Assembly (NCBI GenBank): GCA_028281025.1
Contig: JANQKR010000043.1
Location: 62,001-126,000 of the forward strand
Direction of reading: 5' to 3'
DNA from: Croceivirga sp.
GTDB lineage: Bacteria; Bacteroidota; Bacteroidia; Flavobacteriales; Flavobacteriaceae
DNA length: 64,000 nt
This document shows positions 44,981 through 53,015 of the stretch, piece by piece. Position numbers and translations under genes: made by a program. The notes beneath the pieces were generated by a model. That model was not told where the DNA came from, did no database searches, and saw nothing but the letters and a program-made list of their open reading frames with translations. Positions within the stretch are counted from its first letter, which is position 1, and each line of letters opens with the position of its first letter.

Positions 44981-45102
44981 GGGATGTACAAGATGGGATT
45001 TAATCCGTTGAAGGAACATTCCCAAGTTTACGGCCTTTCCCCCATGCGGGCAATGAAGTGAAAAAAATCACACCCTGGGAGGGATGGCCATTAAATCGAT
45101 AT

Positions 45103-45130
45103 TGGTTTTCACTATATTTCCTTAAAAATC
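45103..45130 (+). repeat. Repeated upstream motif, copy 5
   Basis: TGGTTTTCACTATATTTCC plus TTAAAAATC, 40 bp before the AraC gene at 45171. Confidence 0.6.
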
Positions 45131-45170
45131 GTCGAACTTCACAGGCGTGGTATTCGCAATTATTTGACCA

Positions 45171-46001
45171 ATGAGACTAAAGGACATTGCAGCTTTCAAT
45201 CAATATACCGGAGCTAAACCTCCAAAGCATAAATCGATCGACATTGGTTCTTATCCCAAAGACTTTTTATGGGCTTCCCCACCGGTATACCCCAATTTTT
45301 ACCGCATTTCCATAAAATATGGTTTGGAAAATGAAAACGATAGGGGGTTCATGTACTTTTCAAGTCCCAATCAACCCATTACGTGGGAAACAAAAACACC
45401 ATGGAGGGGGTATTACATTCAACTTACAGAAGCTATTTTTTCCAATCATCAGCATTTGGCCTATTCCTTCCTTACCTATGGATTGCATGAACCGCTTTAT
45501 TTGGAGAAGGATGAGGAAACCATCATAACCCAATTGTTCCGAGGCGCGTTAAAGGAATATGAAAGGGAAAACTTTTCCCTGAATCTCCTTGTGGCCTACT
45601 GTAACCTCTTGTTTGCCCATGTTTCAAAATTTTATGAGCGGCAATTCGGGGAAAGGAAGGAACAATACAATATGTTGATCAACAACTTCTTTAGCCTTCT
45701 AAACTCGTACTATGACAACAATAATGTCCAAAACATCGTTCAACCCACGGTAACCTATTTTGCCAATGAACTGAACGTAACTCCAAATTATTTGAGCGAC
45801 TTAATAAAATTCCATACCGGCAAACCCGTTTTGGAGCATATCCATTTACAAATCATAGACACCGCAAAACGTCGTTTACAACGTAATGAACTCACCATTT
45901 CAGAGGTGGCCTATGGATTAGGGTTTGAATATCCGAATTACTTTTCCCGCTTGTTTCGAAAAGCGACTGGAAAATCCCCCTCAAGCTTCCGAAATCAGTA
46001 A
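45171..46001 (+). CDS. AraC-family regulator
   Basis: The 276-residue protein has a cupin-like N-terminal domain (about 20-130, with GYYIQLTEAIFSNHQ) and a C-terminal AraC-type HTH pair (about 190-275: VTYFANELNVTPNYLSDLIKFHTGKP and ISEVAYGLGFEYPNYFSRLFRKATGKSP). The next gene, an alpha/beta-hydrolase, starts 90 bp downstream in the same direction and is its likely target. Repeat copy 5 is in its upstream region. Confidence 0.88.
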   Translation: MRLKDIAAFNQYTGAKPPKHKSIDIGSYPKDFLWASPPVYPNFYRISIKYGLENENDRGFMYFSSPNQPITWETKTPWRGYYIQLTEAIFSNHQHLAYSFLTYGLHEPLYLEKDEETIITQLFRGALKEYERENFSLNLLVAYCNLLFAHVSKFYERQFGERKEQYNMLINNFFSLLNSYYDNNNVQNIVQPTVTYFANELNVTPNYLSDLIKFHTGKPVLEHIHLQIIDTAKRRLQRNELTISEVAYGLGFEYPNYFSRLFRKATGKSPSSFRNQ

Positions 46002-46091
46002 TTTGTATCCAAACACCCTTTATTTGTTTTCATAGCCATTGGCCTGTCCTATCGAAATTTACAGTAGTAATTTCATTAAAAATCCAGTCTC

Positions 46092-47111
46092 ATGGCATTT
46101 AAAAGAACACTAGACTATACAACGGACAATACCTTGGAGGGAAGGATGGGAAAAGAGGCCTTTGGTAAGGCCTTGGAGCAACAAAAAAATATCTCGGAAA
46201 AAGAGTACGCAACTATTAAATATTTGGCAGAGTTTGCTGTTCGGCCGATGTTCAGAACACCTGTCCACAAGACGCCCAGTGCCCATGGAATGCAACAGTG
46301 GGAGGATATCCATTTCCCCTCAAGCGATGGGACACCACTGGAAGGATGGTACATTCCTTCTATACTGGGAGAATCGGACAAACTAATCATCATCAACCAT
46401 CCAATGCCCATGAGTCGCTCCGGTTTTACAGGACACCTTGGTGAGCCCTTCTCTAGTGTGGACACCCTGGAAATTGATTTTGTTGCGCACATGAAGCACT
46501 TGTCCGAAGCAGGATATAACGTTTTGGCGTACGATTTAAGGAACCATGGCAATAGTGGCGCCGCAAATGGTGGAATTTGTGGTATTGGACGTTATGAGTG
46601 GCGCGATGTGGTAGGGGCACAAAACTATGTGAACAACCATCCCAAACTCAGTGGGATGAAGTGCGGATTATACAATCGCTGTACCGGTGGAAACGCCGCC
46701 TATGAAGCCATGTATCGACAGCCCGGACTATTTGAGAATATCCTATGCTTTTTTGGGCCAATGACCGTATCCATGACAGCCTTGATGACTTCGTTTGCAG
46801 GATTGATGGGCCTGGAAAAATATATGGAACTCATGGACCTGGAGCAACTAAAATTAGGCGGGTTTACGAACGGTGAAATGCATCCCCAGAAGTACGCACA
46901 TGCCGTTAAGGTGCCTTATTTTATGGCTCAAGTATTGGATGATGATTGGACGGACAATCCCCGTGATGCCCAAGAAATATTTGATAACATCAGCACAACG
47001 GATAAGGAATTGTTCTGGATTGAAAATACAAACCGTAGATTCGACGGATACAATTATTTTGGGGTACATCCTGAAAAGATGATTGCCTTTTTTGATAAGT
47101 ATATGAAATAA
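46092..47111 (+). CDS. Alpha/beta-hydrolase with Cys at the nucleophile elbow
   Basis: The 339-residue protein has the alpha/beta-hydrolase core: KLIIINHPMPMSRSG, YNVLAYDLRNHGNS and the elbow CGLYNRCTGGNA (C197 in N-R-C-T-G). The usual GxSxG Ser is thus replaced by Cys. Acid and His candidates are VLDDDWTD and a C-terminal FGVHPEK. It may be an unusual cysteine hydrolase, or catalytically altered. It follows an AraC gene by 90 bp. Confidence 0.75.
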   Translation: MAFKRTLDYTTDNTLEGRMGKEAFGKALEQQKNISEKEYATIKYLAEFAVRPMFRTPVHKTPSAHGMQQWEDIHFPSSDGTPLEGWYIPSILGESDKLIIINHPMPMSRSGFTGHLGEPFSSVDTLEIDFVAHMKHLSEAGYNVLAYDLRNHGNSGAANGGICGIGRYEWRDVVGAQNYVNNHPKLSGMKCGLYNRCTGGNAAYEAMYRQPGLFENILCFFGPMTVSMTALMTSFAGLMGLEKYMELMDLEQLKLGGFTNGEMHPQKYAHAVKVPYFMAQVLDDDWTDNPRDAQEIFDNISTTDKELFWIENTNRRFDGYNYFGVHPEKMIAFFDKYMK

Positions 47112-47248
47112 GACCTCCATTGACAAAACCTCAATAATGCAACGCTTCAGTGTTGTGCATGGAAATATGGAAGACAACGGGCTACGGGTTGCATCTGTAT
47201 TCCACGCAACCAAACCACTGTTTTCATATCATTATAGAAAAACAGTGT

Positions 47249-47710
47249 ATGAAAGCCCCTTGCCCCACAAAGATTGCTATATGTAGCGTTATAGTTGCCT
47301 TGTTTCTATCCGTTGGTTGCTCAAAAGATGATACTGAGGTTTCATATGATTTGGCGGGAAACTGGAAAGTAGCCTACTACATAGACGGTAGCGAGACCAT
47401 AACCAAAACAGATGAAAATACGTGGCCCGATATCAATAACGGAGATGTCACCGCAAATTTTACGGAACCGAATGATGATGGAGAAGGAGCCATTTCCGGA
47501 GTTACGGTCACCAATGCCTACCAGGGGAACTATACCCTTGGAGCAGAGGGAGAAATAACAATTGGACCGGTCGCCACTACATTTATCAATGAACCCGAAT
47601 GGACGAATTTGTTCCGTATCAGTGGAGCACGGAACTACGAGATAAAGAACTCAAGACTTTTTATCTACTACAATGACGGGCAAAATACAATTGTCCTTGA
47701 ACGAAATTAG
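47249..47710 (+). CDS. Lipocalin-like lipoprotein
   Basis: The 153-residue protein has a lipobox SVGC (Cys22) and a small beta-rich domain starting LAGNWKVAYYIDGSE, resembling lipocalin-like or META-type domains common in Bacteroidota lipoproteins. Function is unknown; such domains often bind hydrophobic ligands. ATG 47249 opens the signal peptide; the frame is open further upstream to 47150 without support. Confidence 0.62.
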   Translation: MKAPCPTKIAICSVIVALFLSVGCSKDDTEVSYDLAGNWKVAYYIDGSETITKTDENTWPDINNGDVTANFTEPNDDGEGAISGVTVTNAYQGNYTLGAEGEITIGPVATTFINEPEWTNLFRISGARNYEIKNSRLFIYYNDGQNTIVLERN

Positions 47711-48078
47711 CACTCCTTTTTTTGCATGGACTAAAAAGGCATACCCCAAATGGTTTTCCCCCCAATTGCTTTTCAAAATTCAAGGGGGATTTGGTGCAAT
47801 CAATTATCTTTAACGTCAAGTGGGTATTTTCCTTTTGGCTCCCCTCCCCTTCCCTGTTAAGGGTCAGCGCTTTTGAAGGTAGGAACCATGGACATAACCG
47901 CTATCGCATGTTGAAATCAACAAACGAATAATGAAACGAAAATGAATTTTTTTAATCAAAAATTCGTACAATGATAATGATTAAAATAAATTCATGTGAG
48001 AACGAGTGCAACGAGTGGTCGCATGAGTTCTTAAATTTTTAAGTATCTTATTTATAGGTAATTAAAAATTTTAAACAC
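47711..48078. other. Gene-free region with shared leader motif and structured A/T-rich part
   Basis: About 370 bp without a credible gene. Contents: a -7-like TATCTTTA (47805-47812), a leader motif copy (47871-47892), a hairpin GAATTTTT-TTAATC-AAAAATTC (47944-47965), and a stem CATGTGA/TCGCATG (47993-48025) whose loop is the tandem repeat AACGAGTGC-AACGAGTGG. It is likely the regulatory leader of the SRPBCC gene that follows. Confidence 0.5.
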
Positions 48079-48501
48079 ATGAAAACCATTATTTGGAAAT
48101 TACATCTAAAATCAAATCCCAATATCGTTTTTGATTTACTGGCCACTCCTGAAGGAAGGGCAAAATTCTGGTCCCAGGAAGCGACCGAAGAAAACGGTGT
48201 AATCCACTTCTTGTTTCCCAATGGTCAGACATATCAGGGTAAGATACTTCGGAATACGCCCAATAAAGAATTTCATATCATCTATTTTGATAGTTTGGTC
48301 AAATTCTCCCTAACCCCTTCAGAAGGTAACGGAACGGACCTGACCATGACCAATGAAAACGTAATGGAACATGATTTTTCTGAAATAAGGGCCGGATGGG
48401 TCTCCGTTCTCATGAATCTTAAAGCAGTAGCGGATTTTCAGTGCGATTTAAGAACTCATGACCCAAAAAGAACCTGGGATCAGGGGTATGCCGATAATTA
48501 A
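48079..48501 (+). CDS. AHSA1/SRPBCC-family protein
   Basis: The 140-residue protein is a single SRPBCC domain: KLHLKSNPNIVFDLLATPEGRAKFWSQEA, a PNGQTYQGKILRNTP hairpin and a C-terminal helix with AGWVSVLMNLKAVADF. Cytoplasmic, ligand unknown. It is preceded by an unusually long and structured spacer and followed by the minus-strand peroxiredoxin gene. Confidence 0.85.
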   Translation: MKTIIWKLHLKSNPNIVFDLLATPEGRAKFWSQEATEENGVIHFLFPNGQTYQGKILRNTPNKEFHIIYFDSLVKFSLTPSEGNGTDLTMTNENVMEHDFSEIRAGWVSVLMNLKAVADFQCDLRTHDPKRTWDQGYADN

Positions 48502-48600
48502 TGGAAAACATGGGCCAGGGGATTTTTACAAAATGCTGGGCTTCTGTTTAACGCAAGGGGAACTAAATGATAATTGTCCAAAAAAACTAAGGACAGGAGA

Positions 48601-49119
48601 TCATAGTACTTCGCCCCTGGCCGGGTATCCGGATTTTACAATATAATCAACCGCTTTTACAAAAGACGCAAGATAAGGTCTTCCCCAGGGATTGCTGTTC
48701 ACGGCCGCATAATAAACTTTATTGTTGGTATCGATGAGGAAAAGTCCGGGCTCACTAAAAATATCGGGTTCACCCTCCTTTACCGCATTACTGATATACA
48801 GGCCCCATTTTTTGGCTGTTTCCAAATCAAGCCTATAACCCAGTCTTAAATCCTTCAATGCCCAATCCTTTCTGGACAAACGCGCCCTTTTTTCGGAGTC
48901 CATGCTAACGGCCACAACTTGGACCCCGCGTTCTTGAAAATCAGGAAGCAATGCTTCCAGTTGTTGTAAGTATTTCTTGCATATGGGACAATGTAACCCC
49001 CTGTAGAAAACGATTAATATAAAACTTTGGGGATTTTGTTCATTTAAATGCCATTCACTTCCATCCAACAATGGAAACTTCAAATCTGGCGCCTTATGTT
49101 TTGGTGTTGGTCTGTTCAT
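48601..49119 (-). CDS. Peroxiredoxin-like (AhpC/TSA-family) protein
   Basis: The 172-residue protein has a thioredoxin-fold AhpC/TSA domain with FYRGLHCPICKKYL (Cys44 and Cys47, a CPxC motif), VAVSMDSEKRA and a PGLFLIDTNNKVYYAAVNS segment. It is likely a thiol peroxidase or thioredoxin-like enzyme acting on peroxides. It starts 6 bp after the mdaB stop, so the two are one operon, presumably a quinone/peroxide stress unit controlled by the divergent HxlR gene. Confidence 0.85.
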   Translation of the reverse strand: MNRPTPKHKAPDLKFPLLDGSEWHLNEQNPQSFILIVFYRGLHCPICKKYLQQLEALLPDFQERGVQVVAVSMDSEKRARLSRKDWALKDLRLGYRLDLETAKKWGLYISNAVKEGEPDIFSEPGLFLIDTNNKVYYAAVNSNPWGRPYLASFVKAVDYIVKSGYPARGEVL

Positions 49120-49125
49120 TAGGTG

Positions 49126-49713
49126 TTACTTTAAAAAATGGTTCTCCAAATGGGTATGAAAACGGATAAAATCGTTTGCTATCTCGGGATTTTTCATCAC
49201 ATCATAGGCCATGAATGTGGGCATCGGTTCAAAACCGAACCACTTAAAATTTAGATGCATCGGGCGTAACAATTCATCCTCGCTTAGACCATCAAAGAAC
49301 TTTTCATTTGGATTATTGAACGCTTCCTTTGGTGCATTGGCGGTAACGGACATCATATACTTCCCGCTCAGCTTTCCGCCAAGGCCATAGTTCATTTTGG
49401 GGTTTTCCCTGGTCCTTCCATCGCCTTCGGACATTTCACCCATCATGCCCATGGAAAACACCTCATCAATATATTTTTTGAACGACCAACTCACTCCCAT
49501 CCAGTTCAGTGGTGTTTGCAGGAAAACCAAATCGGCCCATTTAAATTTTTCAATTTCCTCATGGACAGTATACCTGTCTTCCATAGTGGTTTTCTTAATT
49601 TCAAATCCGTTATCGGCAAAGAAATGCTCCGCTTTTTCGGTTAAGCTGGCATTCAGTTTACCTTCGGAAAAGGGATATTTTTGATGTCCGTTCAGTAGAA
49701 ATACCTTTTTCAT
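49126..49713 (-). CDS. mdaB: NADPH quinone reductase MdaB-like flavodoxin-fold protein
   Basis: The 195-residue protein matches MdaB, the NADPH:quinone reductase: KVFLLNGHQKYPFSEGKLN at the start, LQTPLNWMGVSWSFKKYIDEVF in the middle, and SVTANAPKEAFNNP. It uses FAD and reduces quinones by two electrons, preventing radical formation. It leads a two-gene operon with the peroxiredoxin-like gene and is divergent from an HxlR regulator whose operator repeats lie in the spacer. Confidence 0.88.
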   Translation of the reverse strand: MKKVFLLNGHQKYPFSEGKLNASLTEKAEHFFADNGFEIKKTTMEDRYTVHEEIEKFKWADLVFLQTPLNWMGVSWSFKKYIDEVFSMGMMGEMSEGDGRTRENPKMNYGLGGKLSGKYMMSVTANAPKEAFNNPNEKFFDGLSEDELLRPMHLNFKWFGFEPMPTFMAYDVMKNPEIANDFIRFHTHLENHFLK

Positions 49714-49740
49714 TCCAGTGTCAAATCACATTTGTTTCAC

Positions 49741-49780
49741 AAAGAAACCTATATTAGTTTATAAAAGAAACCAATATTTG
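49741..49780. promoter_or_regulatory. Direct-repeat operator between mdaB and hxlR
   Basis: Two copies of AAAGAAACCwATATTwG, at 49741-49757 and 49764-49780, spaced 23 bp start to start, fill the divergent spacer. A third partial match, GTTTC-ACAAA-GAAAC (49733-49747), overlaps the first. A -7-like TAAATTTG for the hxlR direction is at 49791-49798. The arrangement suits HxlR-type repressors. Confidence 0.6.
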
Positions 49781-49818
49781 AATTCTTGGCTAAATTTGTG
49801 GTGACCAAAAAGTAACCA

Positions 49819-50193
49819 ATGGCACGAAAGTATATTGATAATCCTAATTCCTGTTCACTGGTGCATACCATGAATATCATTGGCAATAAATGGAAACCCA
49901 TAATTATCTACCTTTTATCAAACGGTTCCCTGCGTTTTGGACAGTTAAATGCATTGATACCGGCAATTTCAAAAAAAGTACTGACAAACCAGCTTAAGGA
50001 ATTGGAGGGTGATCAACTCCTCTTAAGACAGTCTTTTGCGGAAATTCCACCACGAGTGGAATATTCCTTAACGGAAAAGGCCATTGGACTCCTGCCGATT
50101 CTAAGGCGTCTTAGTGAATGGGCGGACCATACCTACCCCGAAATAAAATTTGAAGAATGTAGGATAAAGGAAATTCAGCATAACCCTACCTAA
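49819..50193 (+). CDS. HxlR-family regulator, probably redox-sensing
   Basis: The 124-residue protein is an HxlR winged helix with IGNKWKPIIIYLLSNGSLRFGQLNALIPAISKKVLTNQLKELEGDQLLLRQ. A Cys at position 12 (NSCSLVHTMN) corresponds to the conserved N-terminal cysteine used by HxlR-type quinone or aldehyde sensors such as YodB. It is divergent from mdaB-peroxiredoxin and most likely represses them, with the repeat operators at 49741-49780 as binding sites. A stress regulon of this type fits the products. Confidence 0.85.
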   Translation: MARKYIDNPNSCSLVHTMNIIGNKWKPIIIYLLSNGSLRFGQLNALIPAISKKVLTNQLKELEGDQLLLRQSFAEIPPRVEYSLTEKAIGLLPILRRLSEWADHTYPEIKFEECRIKEIQHNPT

Positions 50194-50312
50194 AGTAACC
50201 ATACCATTTGAAAAGTGGATTTTTGTTTTCAAAATATCTAAATTGATTCCCAAAGTTTTAGCATAAAAATTCGTCAATTCCCAACGCTTCCATTATACTA
50301 TTGAATGTACCA

Positions 50313-51398
50313 ATGCCACTTCCAGACCATTTAAGGGCAAAGATTACCATAGGACCACAGTTTGTGCTTTTCATCTTGGTGTATGGTTTTGCCAGTACGC
50401 TATATACCCAAAAATTCGTGCCCCAAGATGGCAAATGCCTTGTATTTGTTGGGCAGGATTTGGCCGCAACAGGCGGTTTGGATAACTATGACCAAGGGTA
50501 TTCGGATTATTTTGACGTCCCAGCTGGAGTTACGGTGTATACCAACTTATCGCCAGGGAGCGAATCTTATGGCCACTACAACAAAGGACTTGATGGCATC
50601 AAAACAAAAGCAAATTGGGGAGCAGGGGATTCCTGGGCCAACCTTTATGTTGAGGATGCTACCTATGCCAATAGTGCCATTGCCATAGGATTGTCCATGG
50701 TCAACCACGAAAAGAGAATTTCCAAGGGGGAACACGATGGCTTGATTCGGGAACTTGGTGTTTGGATCCAGTCCATAAAACGCCCTGTTTTCCTGAGAAT
50801 TGGCTATGAATTTGATGGTTGGGAATGGAATCATTATAGAAGGAAACACTATTTAAAAGCCTGGAAAAGAATACACTCCATTTTTGAAGCGTTAAAGGTG
50901 GATAATGTGGCCTTTGTATGGCAATCCAAAGGCACACGCTCCGATCAGGATGTCCTGGAGGCATGGTATCCTGGAGATGATTTGGTGGATTGGTGTGCCT
51001 ATTCTTATTTTGGACAGCCCGATGAAGAAATGATCGTATTTGCCCGTAGGCATCACAAACCCGTGTTTATTGCCGAAGCAACCCCAGTAAGGCAATTGGA
51101 CAATTTGTACTTTGATACCGACTTAAAAAAAGAAAGACTAGGGCAAACCATTTGGCAAGAATGGTTTGTCCCTTTTTTTAGGACATTGGAGAAAAACGAT
51201 GATGTGATCAAAGCATTTAGCTATATAAATTCGGATTGGTCTTCCCAACCCATGTGGATAACAAATCCCGTATTTCAAAAAGTCGATTCCAGAATTCAAG
51301 TCAATGAATACATTTCAAGGCAGTGGAGGGAAGAAATGAAAAAACCTCGATACCTCCATGCAACCAAAGGGTTGTGGAAAGGCCTGTCAATGGACTGA
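50313..51398 (+). CDS. GH26-like glycoside hydrolase
   Basis: The 361-residue protein begins with a hydrophobic segment (about 12-32) consistent with a signal peptide or anchor. The GH26 pattern is visible: acid/base E166 in FLRIGYEFDGWEW and nucleophile E255 in PVFIAEATPV on successive strands of a TIM barrel. Most known members are beta-mannanases, but the substrate here is untested. ATG 50313 is preferred; a TTG 12 bp upstream (50301) is possible. Single gene. Confidence 0.78.
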   Translation: MPLPDHLRAKITIGPQFVLFILVYGFASTLYTQKFVPQDGKCLVFVGQDLAATGGLDNYDQGYSDYFDVPAGVTVYTNLSPGSESYGHYNKGLDGIKTKANWGAGDSWANLYVEDATYANSAIAIGLSMVNHEKRISKGEHDGLIRELGVWIQSIKRPVFLRIGYEFDGWEWNHYRRKHYLKAWKRIHSIFEALKVDNVAFVWQSKGTRSDQDVLEAWYPGDDLVDWCAYSYFGQPDEEMIVFARRHHKPVFIAEATPVRQLDNLYFDTDLKKERLGQTIWQEWFVPFFRTLEKNDDVIKAFSYINSDWSSQPMWITNPVFQKVDSRIQVNEYISRQWREEMKKPRYLHATKGLWKGLSMD

Positions 51399-51421
51399 AT
51401 CCATGGTATTTCCATACGCAA

Positions 51422-52051
51422 TTAGCGTTCCAAATAGGCCCAGGTAAAATTTGGATGGTGCCCGTTGGCTCGAACCATTTTGACCCAAAGCAAGGTCATA
51501 TGTTCCAAATGAAGGGATTGGGACAAGTCCCCAACATCCAATGTTTCAAATCCCAGATCTGAATTAAGGGTACGGACCACGGCCTTGCTGTTTTCATCAT
51601 TCCCCGAAATAAGCATTACGGGTTTGACACCGTAATTGGGAAAAACAGGATTCTCCAAATTCTCGAAACCATAAATGGTGTACGATTTAACCACTTTGGC
51701 ATTGAAGGTCCATTCCTGAATTTTTTCCGCTCCTGAAACCTTACTTCCCAAACCATGGGAGATACCCGCTCCCACAGGATTGGTACAGTCCACCAAAATC
51801 TTGTTTCCAAAATCCAAGGGTTTCAATAGTAATTCGGTACTATTAAATGGGATGGCCAAAAAAATTATATCAGCCATAGTTATGGCTTCTTGAATGGGAA
51901 ATGCTTGGAATAAAGGATTCCTTTCTTGTGCCCTTAGCACACTATTGCTGGTGACATCATCATGGGCTATGAAGATGTCATGTCCACTTTGCTGAAAATT
52001 ATTGGCCAATGCAAACCCTACCTTGCCAATACCTATAAATGCTAATTTCAT
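51422..52051 (-). CDS. F420-dependent NADP reductase-like oxidoreductase
   Basis: The 209-residue protein has an N-terminal Rossmann motif (MKLAFIGIGKVGFALANN, residues 1-18) and the NADP-binding-type continuation GHDIFIAHDD, then VDCTNPVG and FNAKVVKSYTIYG as in F420:NADP reductase-like proteins. In bacteria without F420 these serve as NADP-dependent oxidoreductases of unknown substrate. It lies 1 bp downstream of the GATase1 gene's stop, so both are one operon. Confidence 0.8.
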   Translation of the reverse strand: MKLAFIGIGKVGFALANNFQQSGHDIFIAHDDVTSNSVLRAQERNPLFQAFPIQEAITMADIIFLAIPFNSTELLLKPLDFGNKILVDCTNPVGAGISHGLGSKVSGAEKIQEWTFNAKVVKSYTIYGFENLENPVFPNYGVKPVMLISGNDENSKAVVRTLNSDLGFETLDVGDLSQSLHLEHMTLLWVKMVRANGHHPNFTWAYLER

Positions 52052-52052
52052 C

Positions 52053-52820
52053 TTACTTCGATAATTGTTGAACTACCATTCCTGCCACTGCAGCTCCTGA
52101 ATTTTGTTGCTGACCCGTTATGAGATTTCCGTCTGCAATCGCAAAGGAACTGAAAGGTACAGCTGTTTTAAAATTTGTGTTCGGTAATTTTTTGGCTTCT
52201 TCTTCTATCCAATACGGCTGTATTTTCTGCCCAACGGCCTTATCCGCATAGGCTTCTTCCGCATTTGCAAAACCTGTCCATATTTTGCCATCCACGATAT
52301 GTTTTCCATTTGATTTTTTAGCGTCCAACAAAAGTGTGGTTGCATGACATACGGCAGCACTGGGTTTACCCGATTCATAAAAATCGGCAAACAATTTTTC
52401 CAAATTGTGATTCCCCCTAAAAGTATACATGGGACCTTGTCCGCCGACCAAAAAAATGGCGTCATACCCATTGCTGCTTACATCAGTAAGTTTTTTGGTG
52501 CTTTCCAACATTTGATTGAACCAATCCAACTGCATATAACCCAATGAGATGATATCATGCGCAGCATATCCACTGTCATCAGTGGGATTGGAATAGCCGT
52601 CCATGACTATTTTCCCGCCTTCCGTTGAGGCCAATTCAATTTCATAACCCGCTTCTTGGAAAACGTACAGGGGGTGGGTCAATTCCGCAGCCCAAAACCC
52701 GATGGGCCAACCCGTTTGTTCAGAAACCGTTGGACTACTGACCACCATAAGGATTTTTCCTTTGTACGGCATACCGTGTGCATGCACGTAACTATTTTTT
52801 TCTTTTACAATTGATTCCAT
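52053..52820 (-). CDS. DJ-1/PfpI-type GATase1 (Hsp31-like) protein
   Basis: The 255-residue protein belongs to the DJ-1/PfpI class I glutamine amidotransferase-like family. The nucleophile Cys is in SAAVCHATTLLL, and VGGQGPMYTFRGN and VSSPTVSEQTGWPIGFWAAE are family segments. Hsp31-like members act as glyoxalase-III or deglycase enzymes against reactive carbonyls. It is divergent from an HxlR regulator, with three operator repeats overlapping its promoter, and is co-transcribed with the F420-like reductase. Confidence 0.85.
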   Translation of the reverse strand: MESIVKEKNSYVHAHGMPYKGKILMVVSSPTVSEQTGWPIGFWAAELTHPLYVFQEAGYEIELASTEGGKIVMDGYSNPTDDSGYAAHDIISLGYMQLDWFNQMLESTKKLTDVSSNGYDAIFLVGGQGPMYTFRGNHNLEKLFADFYESGKPSAAVCHATTLLLDAKKSNGKHIVDGKIWTGFANAEEAYADKAVGQKIQPYWIEEEAKKLPNTNFKTAVPFSSFAIADGNLITGQQQNSGAAVAGMVVQQLSK

Positions 52821-52924
52821 TATCGTTTTATTCTGGTTACTTCCTGATTAGTGATACCACATGGGATTTAATGCCCTAATGCAGTAAAAACTTAATTTCT
52901 TGTTCTGCGCTGTACAGTTGGATA

Positions 52925-52955
52925 CAAATCTATTTTTATTACTTACCTTTAGCAA
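52925..52955 (-). promoter_or_regulatory. Promoter of the GATase1 operon
   Basis: On the minus strand TTG (complement of 52953-52955), a 20-bp spacer and TAGATTTG (complement of 52925-52932) exactly fit the Bacteroidota promoter consensus, 105 bp before the GATase1 start. Confidence 0.78.
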
Positions 52956-52983
52956 TATACTTACCAAATAGAATGGTACTTAC
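52941..52983. promoter_or_regulatory. Three-copy ACTTACC operator
   Basis: ACTTACC at 52941-52947, ACTTACC at 52959-52965 and ACTTAC at 52978-52983 recur every 18-19 bp. The first two bracket the -33/-7 region of the GATase1 promoter; the third leads towards hxlR. Strong candidate binding array for the adjacent HxlR protein. Confidence 0.68.
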
Positions 52984-53015
52984 TTTTTGGAAAGTATTAA
53001 TAAAATTAATGGAAC

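Noticed and set aside
22500-50300. Integron-like cassette array
   Set aside because: Many short same-strand genes suggested cassettes, but there is no integrase and I found no attC-like sites with consistent core sequences after the genes.
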